Of a DNA stretch of 14,573 bases, positions 6,034 to 13,481 are shown in pieces. This DNA comes from Pseudomonadota bacterium (GTDB lineage: Bacteria > Desulfobacterota > Syntrophia > Syntrophales > JADFWA01). Every line of letters begins with the position of its first letter. Position 1 is the first letter of the stretch. The notes beneath the pieces were generated by a model. That model was not told the origin of the DNA. It searched no databases and saw only the letters and a list, made by a program, of their open reading frames with translations. Location of the stretch: NCBI GenBank assembly GCA_030610915.1, contig JAUWQS010000009.1:1-14573 (forward strand). Reading direction: 5' to 3'. The translations under genes were made by a program, and so were the position numbers.

Positions 6034-8826
6034 ATGGAAATTAAAAAAGATACAAAAGTAAAGGTTCCATATCGCCCTGAACTTGGTACTGGCAAGGTGC
6101 TCCAGGTGGCGGAAGCTCCGGAAGGCGAATACCAGGTTGATGTGGTTTTTGAAAAAGATGGCAAGAGGTTTTTGGAAACCTTTCCCCAGAGTCGCCTTGA
6201 GGCGGTCGCTGATATTTTTCAGCGGTATCAAAACGGTGAGTCTGATCATCCAACAGACTTTTTCCTAAGACAATTAGCCTATCAACTGCCCCTTGAAAAT
6301 TTAGGGGGCGAACTTACCAATAGCAGAACAGATCTTCTTCCCCACCAGATTCTCTTAACCCATCAGATTGTCAGCGCCCGCAGGCGAAGATTTTTGATTG
6401 CTGATGAGGTTGGTCTGGGAAAGACTATTGAAGTGGGAATGATGATCAAAGAGCTGATTTCACGAGGAGAAGCTAAAAGAATATTAATTATTTGTCCTGC
6501 AGGCCTCACGGTAAACTGGCAGAACGAAATGAAAGATTGCTTCCGGGTGTTTTTTGATATCCTGGGCCGTGACTTTTCCGATGCCAATCCTCATGTATGG
6601 GAGCGACATAGTCTAATAATTGCTTCCATAGATACGATCAAAAAGCCCAAGCGCCTGGAAAAAATAATGGCTGGGCCGGATTGGGACTTGATTGTTTTTG
6701 ATGAAGCTCACCACCTGAGCAGGAAGAGATATGGCAAAAAGATCGATTCCACCCAGAATTACCGATTGGGTGAGAAGGCAAAGGGGAAAACCCGGGATTT
6801 TCTGTTCCTTACCGCTACCCCTCATCAAGGGAATGCCTATCAATTCTGGTCTTTGATTCAGCTCTTAGACGATCAGCTTTTTGAAGAACCGGAGGCAATG
6901 CTGGATCATAGAGGTCTCCTTGGAAGAGTCATGTTCCGGCGCACAAAAAAGGAAGTTACAGATGCGCATGGTAATCCGATTTTTATGCGGCGTCAGGTAC
7001 ACACTCAAAAATTCCAACTCTCCGTGCGGGAACAGAGGTTCTACGACAGGCTGACTGAATATCTGAAAGAAGGATATAATGCTGCCGGCGTTGGGCAGGA
7101 CAAAACTACCAGGCAGCAGCGGGCTGTTGGTTTTGTCATGGCCACATTTCAAAAGATAATGTCATCGAGTCCAAGAGCCATTAAACAGGCCCTCAGACGT
7201 CGATTGATCGCTCTTTACGCCCGGAAACAAATGGCCATGGAAAGTGGCATCCACGGGGCCATAACAAGGCCGGAAATCTCATCCAGGATCATGAATTATC
7301 AGGAACAAATGCGAAGCGTAGTTTCTGACTTACTATCCTATGGCAAGGATAAAATTGACTATACGGAAGCAGATTCATACATTGTTAGCCTCAAACAACG
7401 GTTAAAGAAAAGACCTCACTTTGAGGAAGAAGTAACTCACTGGGCATTGGATGTCATGGAATCCGGCAACGAGGTTATTGAAGCCGAAGCTAATATCCCG
7501 AATGAGGAAGAAAAGATAAAAGAATTGATAAACCTGGTAGATGACAGCCCAGACCGCAAGTTTGATACCTTGATTCGTGCCATTGAACAGATCAGAAGAG
7601 AAAACAGGAATGAGAAGATGATCATCTTTACTCAATACCTGGAAACCCTGTATTTTCTGCAAGATGAAATAGGCAAATATTATGATCCCAAGAAGATAGC
7701 AATCGTCAAAGGAGGGCCATTAGAAGATAAAATCGCATCTTGCGAATCATTCTGGGAGGAAAACGGCGCCCAGTTTCTCATTTCCACCTCCGCGGGCGGA
7801 GAAGGGATTAACCTTCAGGTTTGTCGGATTCTGTTCAACTACGATCTGCCGTGGAATCCCATGGCTGTGGAGCAGCGCATTGGCAGAATTCATAGATATG
7901 GCCAGACCGAAACCGTTCAAATTTATCATTTGGTGGCCGAGGAAACGATAGAAGAAAAAGTTTACGCAATGCTTGAAAGAAAGCTCCTTGAAATAGCCAT
8001 GACTATCGGCAAGGTGGACCAGGTGACAGGTGAGGTAAGTGAAGATTTCCGGTCAGAAGTGCTTGGGTATTTGGGTTCGGGCACAAATTACACCTCTCTC
8101 TACAGGGAGGCTCTCCTCAATCGAAACTACGAAAGAACGGAACAGGAAATTGCCGAGGCCATAGAGAACGCTAAGGATGCAAGTGAGGCGTTGCGTCAAC
8201 TAACACAGGATCTTTCGACATTTAATCTGGAATATTACAGAGAGCTCGAAGGGAAATTTACACTGGAAGACTTGAGATGTTTTACAGAAAAAGGGATTCT
8301 TCGCCTGGGTGGAAGTTTTATTCCATCTGGTGATCTTGTCGATATCACGGTGCCCCCTGTGCTGAAGAAATATCCGAATGTAGCATCTCGTTATGAAAAC
8401 GTCACCTTTTCCCGGAAAACAGCTACCCGGAAGAAAAACGTCGATTTACTGGGGATAGGTCATCCGCTCATAGATGCGTTAATAAGCTATTATAAGAGCG
8501 AATTCGTATCTGGCGAGCTATTAAACGTAAAATGTGATGACAGCCCATCCTGTCTGACGGCTCGATGTCTTTTTACAATTGAATTTGATGATGGAACCAG
8601 GCGTGAACTTTATGAAAATTTTCTAATTGATGGAGAAGAAGTATTGGGGGATTTGGATTTTCTGTGCCGCAATGACTTTAAAGAAATGGAATCGGCAAAA
8701 CCTGCATCTTTTATGACAGATAAATTGAAGATGTTCACCCAAAATCAGGAAGCGAAGATCCGTTCAAATTACGATGGGGTTATCAACATCCGACAGAGGT
8801 GTGTTGGTATTCAGGGTGTGCATTGA
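6034..8826 (+). CDS. SNF2/RapA-type helicase, DrmD-like
   Basis: A 930-aa superfamily 2 SNF2-type ATPase that should translocate on double-stranded DNA. The N-terminus (residues ~1-60, TKVKVPYRPELGTGKVLQV...) looks like the Tudor/SH3-like fold of RapA. Motifs in order: I DEVGLGKT (124-131), II DEAHH (223-227), III LTATPHQG (around 260-263), then the C-terminal helicase lobe with IIFTQYLETLYFLQ, AGGEGINLQ (587-595) and QRIGRIHRYGQ (614-624). Residues ~320-480 form a helical insertion and ~660-930 a C-terminal region without a domain I recognise. This layout resembles DrmD, the SNF2-like helicase of class 1 DISARM, and RapA itself, but no DrmA, DrmB or DrmC gene is in the window. ATG 6034 lacks a good Shine-Dalgarno; no better in-frame start lies just upstream. 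It is the last gene of the operon and probably powers DNA sensing, loading or strand remodelling. Confidence 0.88.
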   Translation: MEIKKDTKVKVPYRPELGTGKVLQVAEAPEGEYQVDVVFEKDGKRFLETFPQSRLEAVADIFQRYQNGESDHPTDFFLRQLAYQLPLENLGGELTNSRTDLLPHQILLTHQIVSARRRRFLIADEVGLGKTIEVGMMIKELISRGEAKRILIICPAGLTVNWQNEMKDCFRVFFDILGRDFSDANPHVWERHSLIIASIDTIKKPKRLEKIMAGPDWDLIVFDEAHHLSRKRYGKKIDSTQNYRLGEKAKGKTRDFLFLTATPHQGNAYQFWSLIQLLDDQLFEEPEAMLDHRGLLGRVMFRRTKKEVTDAHGNPIFMRRQVHTQKFQLSVREQRFYDRLTEYLKEGYNAAGVGQDKTTRQQRAVGFVMATFQKIMSSSPRAIKQALRRRLIALYARKQMAMESGIHGAITRPEISSRIMNYQEQMRSVVSDLLSYGKDKIDYTEADSYIVSLKQRLKKRPHFEEEVTHWALDVMESGNEVIEAEANIPNEEEKIKELINLVDDSPDRKFDTLIRAIEQIRRENRNEKMIIFTQYLETLYFLQDEIGKYYDPKKIAIVKGGPLEDKIASCESFWEENGAQFLISTSAGGEGINLQVCRILFNYDLPWNPMAVEQRIGRIHRYGQTETVQIYHLVAEETIEEKVYAMLERKLLEIAMTIGKVDQVTGEVSEDFRSEVLGYLGSGTNYTSLYREALLNRNYERTEQEIAEAIENAKDASEALRQLTQDLSTFNLEYYRELEGKFTLEDLRCFTEKGILRLGGSFIPSGDLVDITVPPVLKKYPNVASRYENVTFSRKTATRKKNVDLLGIGHPLIDALISYYKSEFVSGELLNVKCDDSPSCLTARCLFTIEFDDGTRRELYENFLIDGEEVLGDLDFLCRNDFKEMESAKPASFMTDKLKMFTQNQEAKIRSNYDGVINIRQRCVGIQGVH

Positions 8827-8875
8827 AAATACTAAAACAAAATAAGAAAATAACTCAATCCCGCCTTGAGACACG

Positions 8876-8894
8876 CCCTTGAAAAAATCAAGGG
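8876..8894 (+). terminator. Hairpin after helicase, weak terminator candidate
   Basis: CCCTTGA (8876-8882) pairs perfectly with TCAAGGG (8888-8894) across a 5-A loop, 50 bp after the helicase stop. No T-tract follows, so intrinsic termination is doubtful; it could instead stabilise the 3' end of the mRNA. Confidence 0.3.
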
Positions 8895-8941
8895 AGATGA
8901 TTCGGAATGCGGTAACACTTTAGCCCTTTGAAAAGAAATCT

Positions 8942-9077
8942 GACAGGATAACAGGATAAACAAGATTTTGTTTCAAGTGAACAAACAATATTAAGCCTCA
9001 CTTTATCTGCCCAGTAAATCATAAAAAATCATAATGAGTTTTGATGTTTTAATCCTGAACATCCTGTTAATCCTGTC
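8942..9077. repeat. GACAGGAT imperfect inverted-repeat pair
   Basis: The left arm begins GACAGGATAACAGGATAAAC (8942-8961), and the reverse complement of 9054-9077 begins GACAGGATTAACAGGATGTT. Each arm carries an internal duplicated ACAGGAT unit. About 90 bp of AT-rich DNA without an ORF lies between them. It looks like a small non-coding, MITE-like or REP-like repeat. Confidence 0.55.
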
Positions 9078-9103
9078 AAAAAAGTCTCTTTGAAAGACCT
9101 AAG

Positions 9104-9287
9104 GTAACTACTTACGTAGTTAGGCTGAAGGTATTTAGGCTGAAGGCTGAAGGTACTCGAAAAACACGATTGCCGCACTTTGGCAGAGAAACAGCAGATT
9201 TTTGCATCAAACATGGCTTCAAAGTGTGCCGTATTCCCGCTTTTACTAACAGTTTTCAGCCTTCAGTCTATCTACCTGAGTAGTTAC
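9104..9287. repeat. ~184-bp hairpin element next to cobB (MITE-like)
   Basis: The outer arms GTAACTACT (9104-9112) and AGTAGTTAC (9279-9287) are exact reverse complements. Similarity continues inward as GTAG-TTAGGCTGAAGG against the complement of the right side. An inner arm CTGAAGGCTGAA (9140-9151) pairs perfectly with TTCAGCCTTCAG (9255-9266), and CACTTTG (9176-9182) pairs with CAAAGTG (9220-9226). The left side carries TTAGGCTGAAGG twice (9120-9131 and 9135-9146). Nothing in it codes for a plausible protein, so it is probably a non-autonomous palindromic element, and its RNA could act as a bidirectional terminator. The right arm includes the cobB stop codon (9284-9286). Confidence 0.65.
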
Positions 9288-10696
9288 TTTTTCCCCAGCG
9301 TTGCACAACTTATTTCATAACAGGCCCTAACAAAATTTTCAGCAACCTGTGGGTTGCTGCCGAAGTGAAGGTGAACGTAGCTTCCAAGGACATTCTTTTT
9401 CATATACCCCTCTTCCCGAATTTTTAATCCTGGTCTGTCACTAAGCTTATAAGCAAGGGTTACACCGTTGTGATCCACGACGGGGGCAATCTTTCCGGGT
9501 AGTTCCTTAATTTCTGAATAGTGGAATTCATGTCCTCTTATTTGCTCACCAGGTTTTCCGAGAAGATTGGATCTCTTCAGGGTAACCTCCCTATAGCCGA
9601 GTGCTTTCAATCGACCAAGCATCATAATCCTTACAGGAAATATTCCCGCCATTGGATAGAAGTGGAGTAATGTATCCTCGACACCTTCGGTTAAATACAT
9701 AAAACCTCCGCATTCGGCATAGACGGGGAAACCGCTGTTACCCAGTTGTTTAATCTCTTCCATGAGACTCTTATTCCTTGAGAGTTTTTCCGCAAAGAGT
9801 TCCGGATATCCTCCTCCAAGATAGAGACCATCAATATCCGGTGGTAGAGAGCGATCGTGCAGGGGTGAAAAAAAGACTAACTCCGCCCCATATTCTTCAA
9901 GAAAATCAAGGTTGTCCTGATAGTAGAAGCAGAATGCTTCGTCTTTTGCAACACCGATCCTGATGGAGGTTTTTTGATGGAGTTCCTGTTTCTGAGGAAA
10001 TTTCGGAATATCAAGCTCAGGAAGGTTGTCTATCAACATGTCCAAATTCAATGAACCTTCGATCGAGTCGGCCAGGTGGTCAATGTAGTCCGGTCCCAGA
10101 GGATTCTCATCCTGAGTAACAAGACCGAGGTGCCTCTCCGGTAAATTCAGACTGCTCTCCCTTTTAATACCGCCAAGTAGTGAGATATTCACGTGACCTT
10201 CAAGGGCTTCACGGATAAATTGAAGATGAACATCACTTCCAAGGCGATTTAATACAACTCCCGCCCATTTCAATTCACTGTCGAAGTTTTCAAAACCCTG
10301 TATCAGGGCTGCAGCGCTTCGAGCCATACTCCTGGCATCCACAATCAGGAAAACGGGGAGCGACAGCCACTTGGCCATTTCTGCCGTGGAGCCGGCTTCC
10401 GATCTGCCGTCGTATCCGTCAAAGAGACCCATTACACCCTCTACAATAGCCACATCGCAGGAATGACTGCCTTTGAAAAAGACTCTCCTGTTGTATTCTT
10501 TTGAGAGCATCCAGCCATCGAGATTTCGAGATGGACAATCACAGATCTGTTTATGGAATCCGGGGTCGATGAAGTCCGGTCCCACCTTAAATGGGGCAAC
10601 CTTCATTCCCCGTCTCTTGAGGGCGGCCATGAGTCCTAGAGCTATCGTGGTTTTACCACAGCCACTGTGTGTGCCCGCAACGACCAGTCCTTTCAT
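9284..10696 (-). CDS. cbiA: Cobyrinate a,c-diamide synthase
   Basis: Catalyses ATP- and glutamine-dependent amidation of the a and c carboxylates of the corrin ring (cobyrinate in the anaerobic pathway, hydrogenobyrinate in the aerobic one; also called CobB). It is a cytoplasmic fusion of a dethiobiotin-synthetase-like ATPase and a class I glutamine amidotransferase. Visible: P-loop GTHSGCGKTT (8-17), KVGPDFIDPGFH, EGVMGLFDG, the linker DGLYLGGGYPELFA, the nucleophile Cys329 in YAECGGFMYL, RGHEFHYS around 388-395, and the catalytic-type His442 in GSYVHLHF. The 470-aa length is normal. ATG at 10696 overlaps the cobQ stop as ATGA, so the two are translationally coupled with cobQ upstream. The stop codon lies inside the terminal repeat of the 9104-9287 element, so the last residues (LGKK) may be element-derived. 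Confidence 0.96.
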   Translation of the reverse strand: MKGLVVAGTHSGCGKTTIALGLMAALKRRGMKVAPFKVGPDFIDPGFHKQICDCPSRNLDGWMLSKEYNRRVFFKGSHSCDVAIVEGVMGLFDGYDGRSEAGSTAEMAKWLSLPVFLIVDARSMARSAAALIQGFENFDSELKWAGVVLNRLGSDVHLQFIREALEGHVNISLLGGIKRESSLNLPERHLGLVTQDENPLGPDYIDHLADSIEGSLNLDMLIDNLPELDIPKFPQKQELHQKTSIRIGVAKDEAFCFYYQDNLDFLEEYGAELVFFSPLHDRSLPPDIDGLYLGGGYPELFAEKLSRNKSLMEEIKQLGNSGFPVYAECGGFMYLTEGVEDTLLHFYPMAGIFPVRIMMLGRLKALGYREVTLKRSNLLGKPGEQIRGHEFHYSEIKELPGKIAPVVDHNGVTLAYKLSDRPGLKIREEGYMKKNVLGSYVHLHFGSNPQVAENFVRACYEISCATLGKK

Positions 10697-12216
10697 CTCA
10701 GCCCCGCGATCCTGTAAAAAAATTCCATATCGATATTTCTTCTGACAAGCTCTGCGAGACTGTCATATTGTGTCTCTTTAAATTCCTGAAAGCTGAAAGA
10801 TGGATATGTCTCCGAAGATACAGACATGCCTTTTATCAGCTTTACTTGCCTGATGAAATCCTGACGGAAACCGTCATTGTCGAAAATGCCATGGATATAT
10901 GTACCCCAGACCCTTCCATCTTCGGATATGAATCCATCGGGAGTGGAAGTTTGTTCTTCTTCTCTTTGATTAATTTCAAACATATATTTTTCGTCCTGTA
11001 ATTCTGTTCTTCCCATGTGTATTTCATAACCCTTCAGTTCACCTGTATTTTTGAAAATCCGGTTCGATGGATGGATCTTTGCGCTGACCTGACACGTCAC
11101 TTTTTCTTTTTCTATAAGTGTTCTTATTGGTAAAAGGCCGATGCCGTTTATATTCTCGACAGAGGTTTCAATATGGTAAGGATCTGCGATATGTTCCCCA
11201 AGCATCTGATAACCTCCACAAATTCCAATAACCGATCCGCCGTTCCTGTGATGTTCTAATATCTCCCGGACACGGCCGCTATTATGCAGATAATTAAGGT
11301 CATCAATGGTGTTTTTGCTCCCCGGTATGATAACAACATCTGCATCGTCGATTTTCTCACCATAATTCACATACCTGAGGTTAATATCGGGTTCTCTGTC
11401 AAAGGGATCAAAATCCGTAAAATTGGAGATATGAGGAAGATAAATAACGGAAATATCAACCTTTCCATCCCCCCCAGAAGGCATGTTTCTCTCCAGAGAT
11501 ACGCTGTCTTCCTCCGGAATATAAATATCCTTAAAATAAGGTATGGTTCCCATTACGGGGATTCCCGTCTTTTCCTCAAGAAAATCGAGTCCCGGTTTTA
11601 ATAGTGAGATATCACCGCGAAACTTGTTGATGATGAAACCCTTGATTCTCTGCCTTTCATCTTTTGTAAGCAGCTCGATAGTGCCGACAAGCGAGGCAAA
11701 CACCCCGCCCCTGTCTATGTCTCCTGCCAGTATAACCGGGCAATCTGCAATTTCGGCCATACCCATGTTGACGATGTCATTTTCCCGCAGATTTATCTCC
11801 GCGGGAGATCCTGCCCCCTCTATCACTATAAAATCATATTTTTGGGAGAGCCTTTGGAAACTCTGTCTGACAAACACGATAGCCTTCCTTTTAAATTCAT
11901 GATACAGGTTCGCAGACATGTTTTGATAAACCCTGCCATGAATTATAATCTGGGCTCCAACGTCGGTATTTGGTTTTATCAGTACAGGATTCATATCCCA
12001 ATGTGGCTCCAGGTCAGCCGCCTCCGCCTGCACGACCTGAGCCCTTCCCATCTCTCCGCCGTCCCTTGTGATGAAAGAGTTGAGTGCCATATTCTGTGCC
12101 TTGAAAGGCGCAACGTTATAGCCATCCTGTCTGAGTATCCGGCAGAAAGCGGCAACTAAAATACTCTTTCCCACATGTGATGCTGTTCCCTGAACCATCA
12201 AAGATCTACACTTCAT
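10693..12216 (-). CDS. cobQ: Cobyric acid synthase
   Basis: Amidates the b, d, e and g carboxylates of adenosylcobyrinate a,c-diamide to give adenosylcobyric acid, using glutamine and ATP (CbiP in the anaerobic pathway). The 507-aa length is usual. Motifs: P-loop VQGTASHVGKS (8-18), FKAQNMALNS, the ATPase-domain EGAGSPAEINL and GDIDRGGVFA, VIIPGSKNTIDDL at the amidotransferase boundary, nucleophile Cys333 in GICGGYQMLG, and His442 in WGTYIHGIFDNDGF. I chose ATG 12216 because AAGAGG lies 6 bases upstream and MKCRSLMVQGTASHVGKS is the normal family N-terminus. The frame stays open to an ATG at 12288, but those extra 24 residues are unlike the family. It is the first gene of a cobQ-cobB operon; no cobalt chelation, adenosylation or nucleotide-loop gene lies in the window. 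Confidence 0.96.
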   Translation of the reverse strand: MKCRSLMVQGTASHVGKSILVAAFCRILRQDGYNVAPFKAQNMALNSFITRDGGEMGRAQVVQAEAADLEPHWDMNPVLIKPNTDVGAQIIIHGRVYQNMSANLYHEFKRKAIVFVRQSFQRLSQKYDFIVIEGAGSPAEINLRENDIVNMGMAEIADCPVILAGDIDRGGVFASLVGTIELLTKDERQRIKGFIINKFRGDISLLKPGLDFLEEKTGIPVMGTIPYFKDIYIPEEDSVSLERNMPSGGDGKVDISVIYLPHISNFTDFDPFDREPDINLRYVNYGEKIDDADVVIIPGSKNTIDDLNYLHNSGRVREILEHHRNGGSVIGICGGYQMLGEHIADPYHIETSVENINGIGLLPIRTLIEKEKVTCQVSAKIHPSNRIFKNTGELKGYEIHMGRTELQDEKYMFEINQREEEQTSTPDGFISEDGRVWGTYIHGIFDNDGFRQDFIRQVKLIKGMSVSSETYPSFSFQEFKETQYDSLAELVRRNIDMEFFYRIAGLR

Positions 12217-12222
12217 AAAAAA

Positions 12223-12228
12223 CCTCTT
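12223..12228 (-). promoter_or_regulatory. Ribosome binding site of cobQ
   Basis: On the minus strand AAGAGG is followed by six bases and then ATG 12216. It decides the start against the longer frame from 12288. Confidence 0.6.
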
Positions 12229-12278
12229 GGGTGAAAAAACGTAATAGTTCAATAAATAGGGGAAATCCAGACACGTAG

Positions 12279-12301
12279 CCGCCTCCATCTTCTGGAAGCG
12301 G
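12279..12301 (-). promoter_or_regulatory. Hairpin in the cobQ leader
   Basis: A 9-bp stem with one mismatch (CCGCCTCCA at 12279-12287 with TGGAAGCGG at 12293-12301) closes a 5-base loop, 63 bp upstream of the cobQ start. No T-run follows. It may be a leader-RNA structure, but I see no cobalamin-riboswitch B12 box (GCCACTG) near it. Function unknown. Confidence 0.3.
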
Positions 12302-12336
12302 GGTTTGAACGTAGAGGTTACGCCTTTGAGTTTTGT

Positions 12337-12356
12337 ATATCACAAAGGTGTGATAT
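12337..12356. promoter_or_regulatory. Perfect palindrome, possible operator upstream of cobQ
   Basis: ATATCACA (12337-12344) and TGTGATAT (12349-12356) are exact reverse complements around AAGG, 120 bp upstream of cobQ and 25 bp from the RAYT element edge. The symmetry is typical of a dimeric-regulator site. It is not a CRP site, since the TGTGA halves face outward, and I cannot name a regulator. Confidence 0.35.
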
Positions 12357-12380
12357 TTTCCATAAGGAGGAGGAAGGAAG

Positions 12381-12405
12381 GGGGTCGGTCGTTGACTGTT
12401 GACTA
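12381..12405 (+). repeat. Left terminal inverted repeat of RAYT element
   Basis: A 25-bp REP-like end containing the near-direct tandem TTGACTGTTGACT. It mismatches the reverse complement of the right end at two positions. It lies 28 bp before the transposase start and may carry promoter or transposase-binding function. Confidence 0.75.
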
Positions 12406-12433
12406 AAGGTTGTGAGCATGGTATCAGTATTTC

Positions 12434-13450
12434 ATGGCACGCCCCATTCGCATAGAATACCCCGGCGCCTGGTATCATGTCACCTGCCGGGGGAATGAAC
12501 GGAAAGCCATCTTTCGCGATGACCGCGACCGGTATGCCTTTCTTGATATCCTCGCCACAAGCCTGAAAACCTTCAAAGTATCCCTTCATGGCTACGTACT
12601 CATGGACAATCACTTTCACCTCATCATCGAGACCCATGAGGCCAATCTCGGCAAACTGATGCAACGATTCAATACGGCCTATACTGTGTACTATAACCAT
12701 CGGCATAGTCGAGACGGCCACCTTTACCAGGGGCGCTACAAAGCCATTCTCATCGATGCCGACGAATATCTTGTGGAACTGAGTCGATACGTTCACCTCA
12801 ACCCGGTTCGAATTAAGAGATACTCAGGCGTTTCAATCAAAGAAAAGGAAGCGATGATGGAAGCCTACCGGTGGAGCAGCTACCGCGGCTACATACGTCT
12901 TCGTGAGCGACAGCCCTTCGTGGTCTATGATACGATCCTCACAATGGCAGGAGGCCGTGACCCGCTGAAAGCCCCTCGATACTACAAACGATTCGTTCTA
13001 TCCGGCATTACTGACGACATGAGCGAGACCTATTGGGGCGATATCAAATGGCAGTTCCTGAAAGGAACGGAAGCTTTTGCCGGGCAGATCTACGGAACAT
13101 TCATGAACAGTCAGGGAACGACACCATCGCCATCGGGCACGGCATACCCCCCACACCGAGCAATCACCATAAACGAGATCGCGGGACATGTTGCAACAGT
13201 CTGCAATGTTGAGAAAGATGAGCTCTATCGCAAGCGAAGTAGCTCAGCGGCAGCGCGATCCCTCTTTATGGAGTTCTGCTGTCAGTATATGAACTCGCAG
13301 ATGAGTTTAACAGACATAGGTCGGACACTTGGAGATGTGAGCGTTGCCGCACTGAGCCATAATAGACGACGCTTGAGTGATCGGAAGGGGGAAAACAAGG
13401 CAGTGCAGCAATTGTATGAAGAAATCAAGAAAAGATTAGAGCAGGCTTAG
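12434..13450 (+). CDS. REP-associated tyrosine (Y1) transposase with DnaA-C-like tail
   Basis: A single-strand HUH transposase of the IS200-related RAYT family, expected to nick and rejoin REP sequences. The N-terminus MARPIRIEYPGAWYHVTCRGN is the family hallmark and fixes the start. The metal-binding HUH motif is HFH (60-62) in MDNHFHLII, and the probable nucleophile is Tyr119 in SRYVHLNPVR; YNHRHSRDGHLYQGRYKA (87-104) is also typical. Residues ~244-335 form an extra domain with SLTDIGRTLGDVSVAALSHN (291-310), resembling the helix-turn-helix of the DnaA C-terminal domain, known in some longer RAYTs and probably DNA-binding. The frame appears intact with all catalytic residues. Its TAG stop (13448-13450) lies inside the right terminal repeat. 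Confidence 0.93.
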   Translation: MARPIRIEYPGAWYHVTCRGNERKAIFRDDRDRYAFLDILATSLKTFKVSLHGYVLMDNHFHLIIETHEANLGKLMQRFNTAYTVYYNHRHSRDGHLYQGRYKAILIDADEYLVELSRYVHLNPVRIKRYSGVSIKEKEAMMEAYRWSSYRGYIRLRERQPFVVYDTILTMAGGRDPLKAPRYYKRFVLSGITDDMSETYWGDIKWQFLKGTEAFAGQIYGTFMNSQGTTPSPSGTAYPPHRAITINEIAGHVATVCNVEKDELYRKRSSSAAARSLFMEFCCQYMNSQMSLTDIGRTLGDVSVAALSHNRRRLSDRKGENKAVQQLYEEIKKRLEQA

Positions 13451-13472
13451 TCAATAGTCAACGACTGACCCC
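13448..13472 (-). repeat. Right terminal inverted repeat of RAYT element
   Basis: A 25-bp end, inverse of 12381-12405. Its first three bases are the transposase stop codon, and its outer edge is 9 bp from the recQ ATG. Confidence 0.75.
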
Positions 13473-13481
13473 ATTTACATT

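Larger units (their letters stand above)
12381..13472 (+). mobile_element. RAYT transposase element with 25-bp terminal inverted repeats
   Basis: The element is defined by 25-bp ends: the left begins GGGGTCGGTCGTTGACTGTT, and the right, reverse-complemented, begins GGGGTCAGTCGTTGACTATT. They match at 23 of 25 positions. One transposase gene fills the interior. REP-associated tyrosine transposases usually sit between such REP-like repeats, and the TTGACT tandem is the recognisable unit. No direct target duplication is evident, as expected for Y1/HUH elements. It lies between the divergently oriented cobQ and recQ genes. Confidence 0.8.

Noticed and set aside
6034..8826. Calling the helicase DISARM drmD and the locus DISARM
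   Set aside because: No drmA, drmB or drmC gene is present in the window, and SNF2/RapA-type helicases occur in many contexts; only the resemblance is reported.
8827..9283. Small protein gene, tRNA or other RNA gene in the gap
   Set aside because: The only frame (61 codons, minus strand) lies within the repeats and has no recognisable content; no cloverleaf or rRNA-like sequence was seen.
9104..9287. CRISPR-like array from the repeated GGCTGAAGG units
   Set aside because: There are only two or three short copies without regular spacers, and they form part of an inverted-repeat element.
10669..11001. 110-codon plus-strand open frame across the cobB/cobQ junction
   Set aside because: It overlaps two well-supported minus-strand cobalamin genes and has no recognisable content.
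12217..12288. N-terminal extension of cobQ from ATG 12288
   Set aside because: The 24 extra residues are unlike the family, and ATG 12216 has an AAGAGG ribosome binding site at the right distance.
12206..12796. 196-codon open frame on the minus strand
   Set aside because: It lies antisense to the clearly real RAYT gene and overlaps the cobQ leader; its translation shows no domain and looks like a shadow frame.
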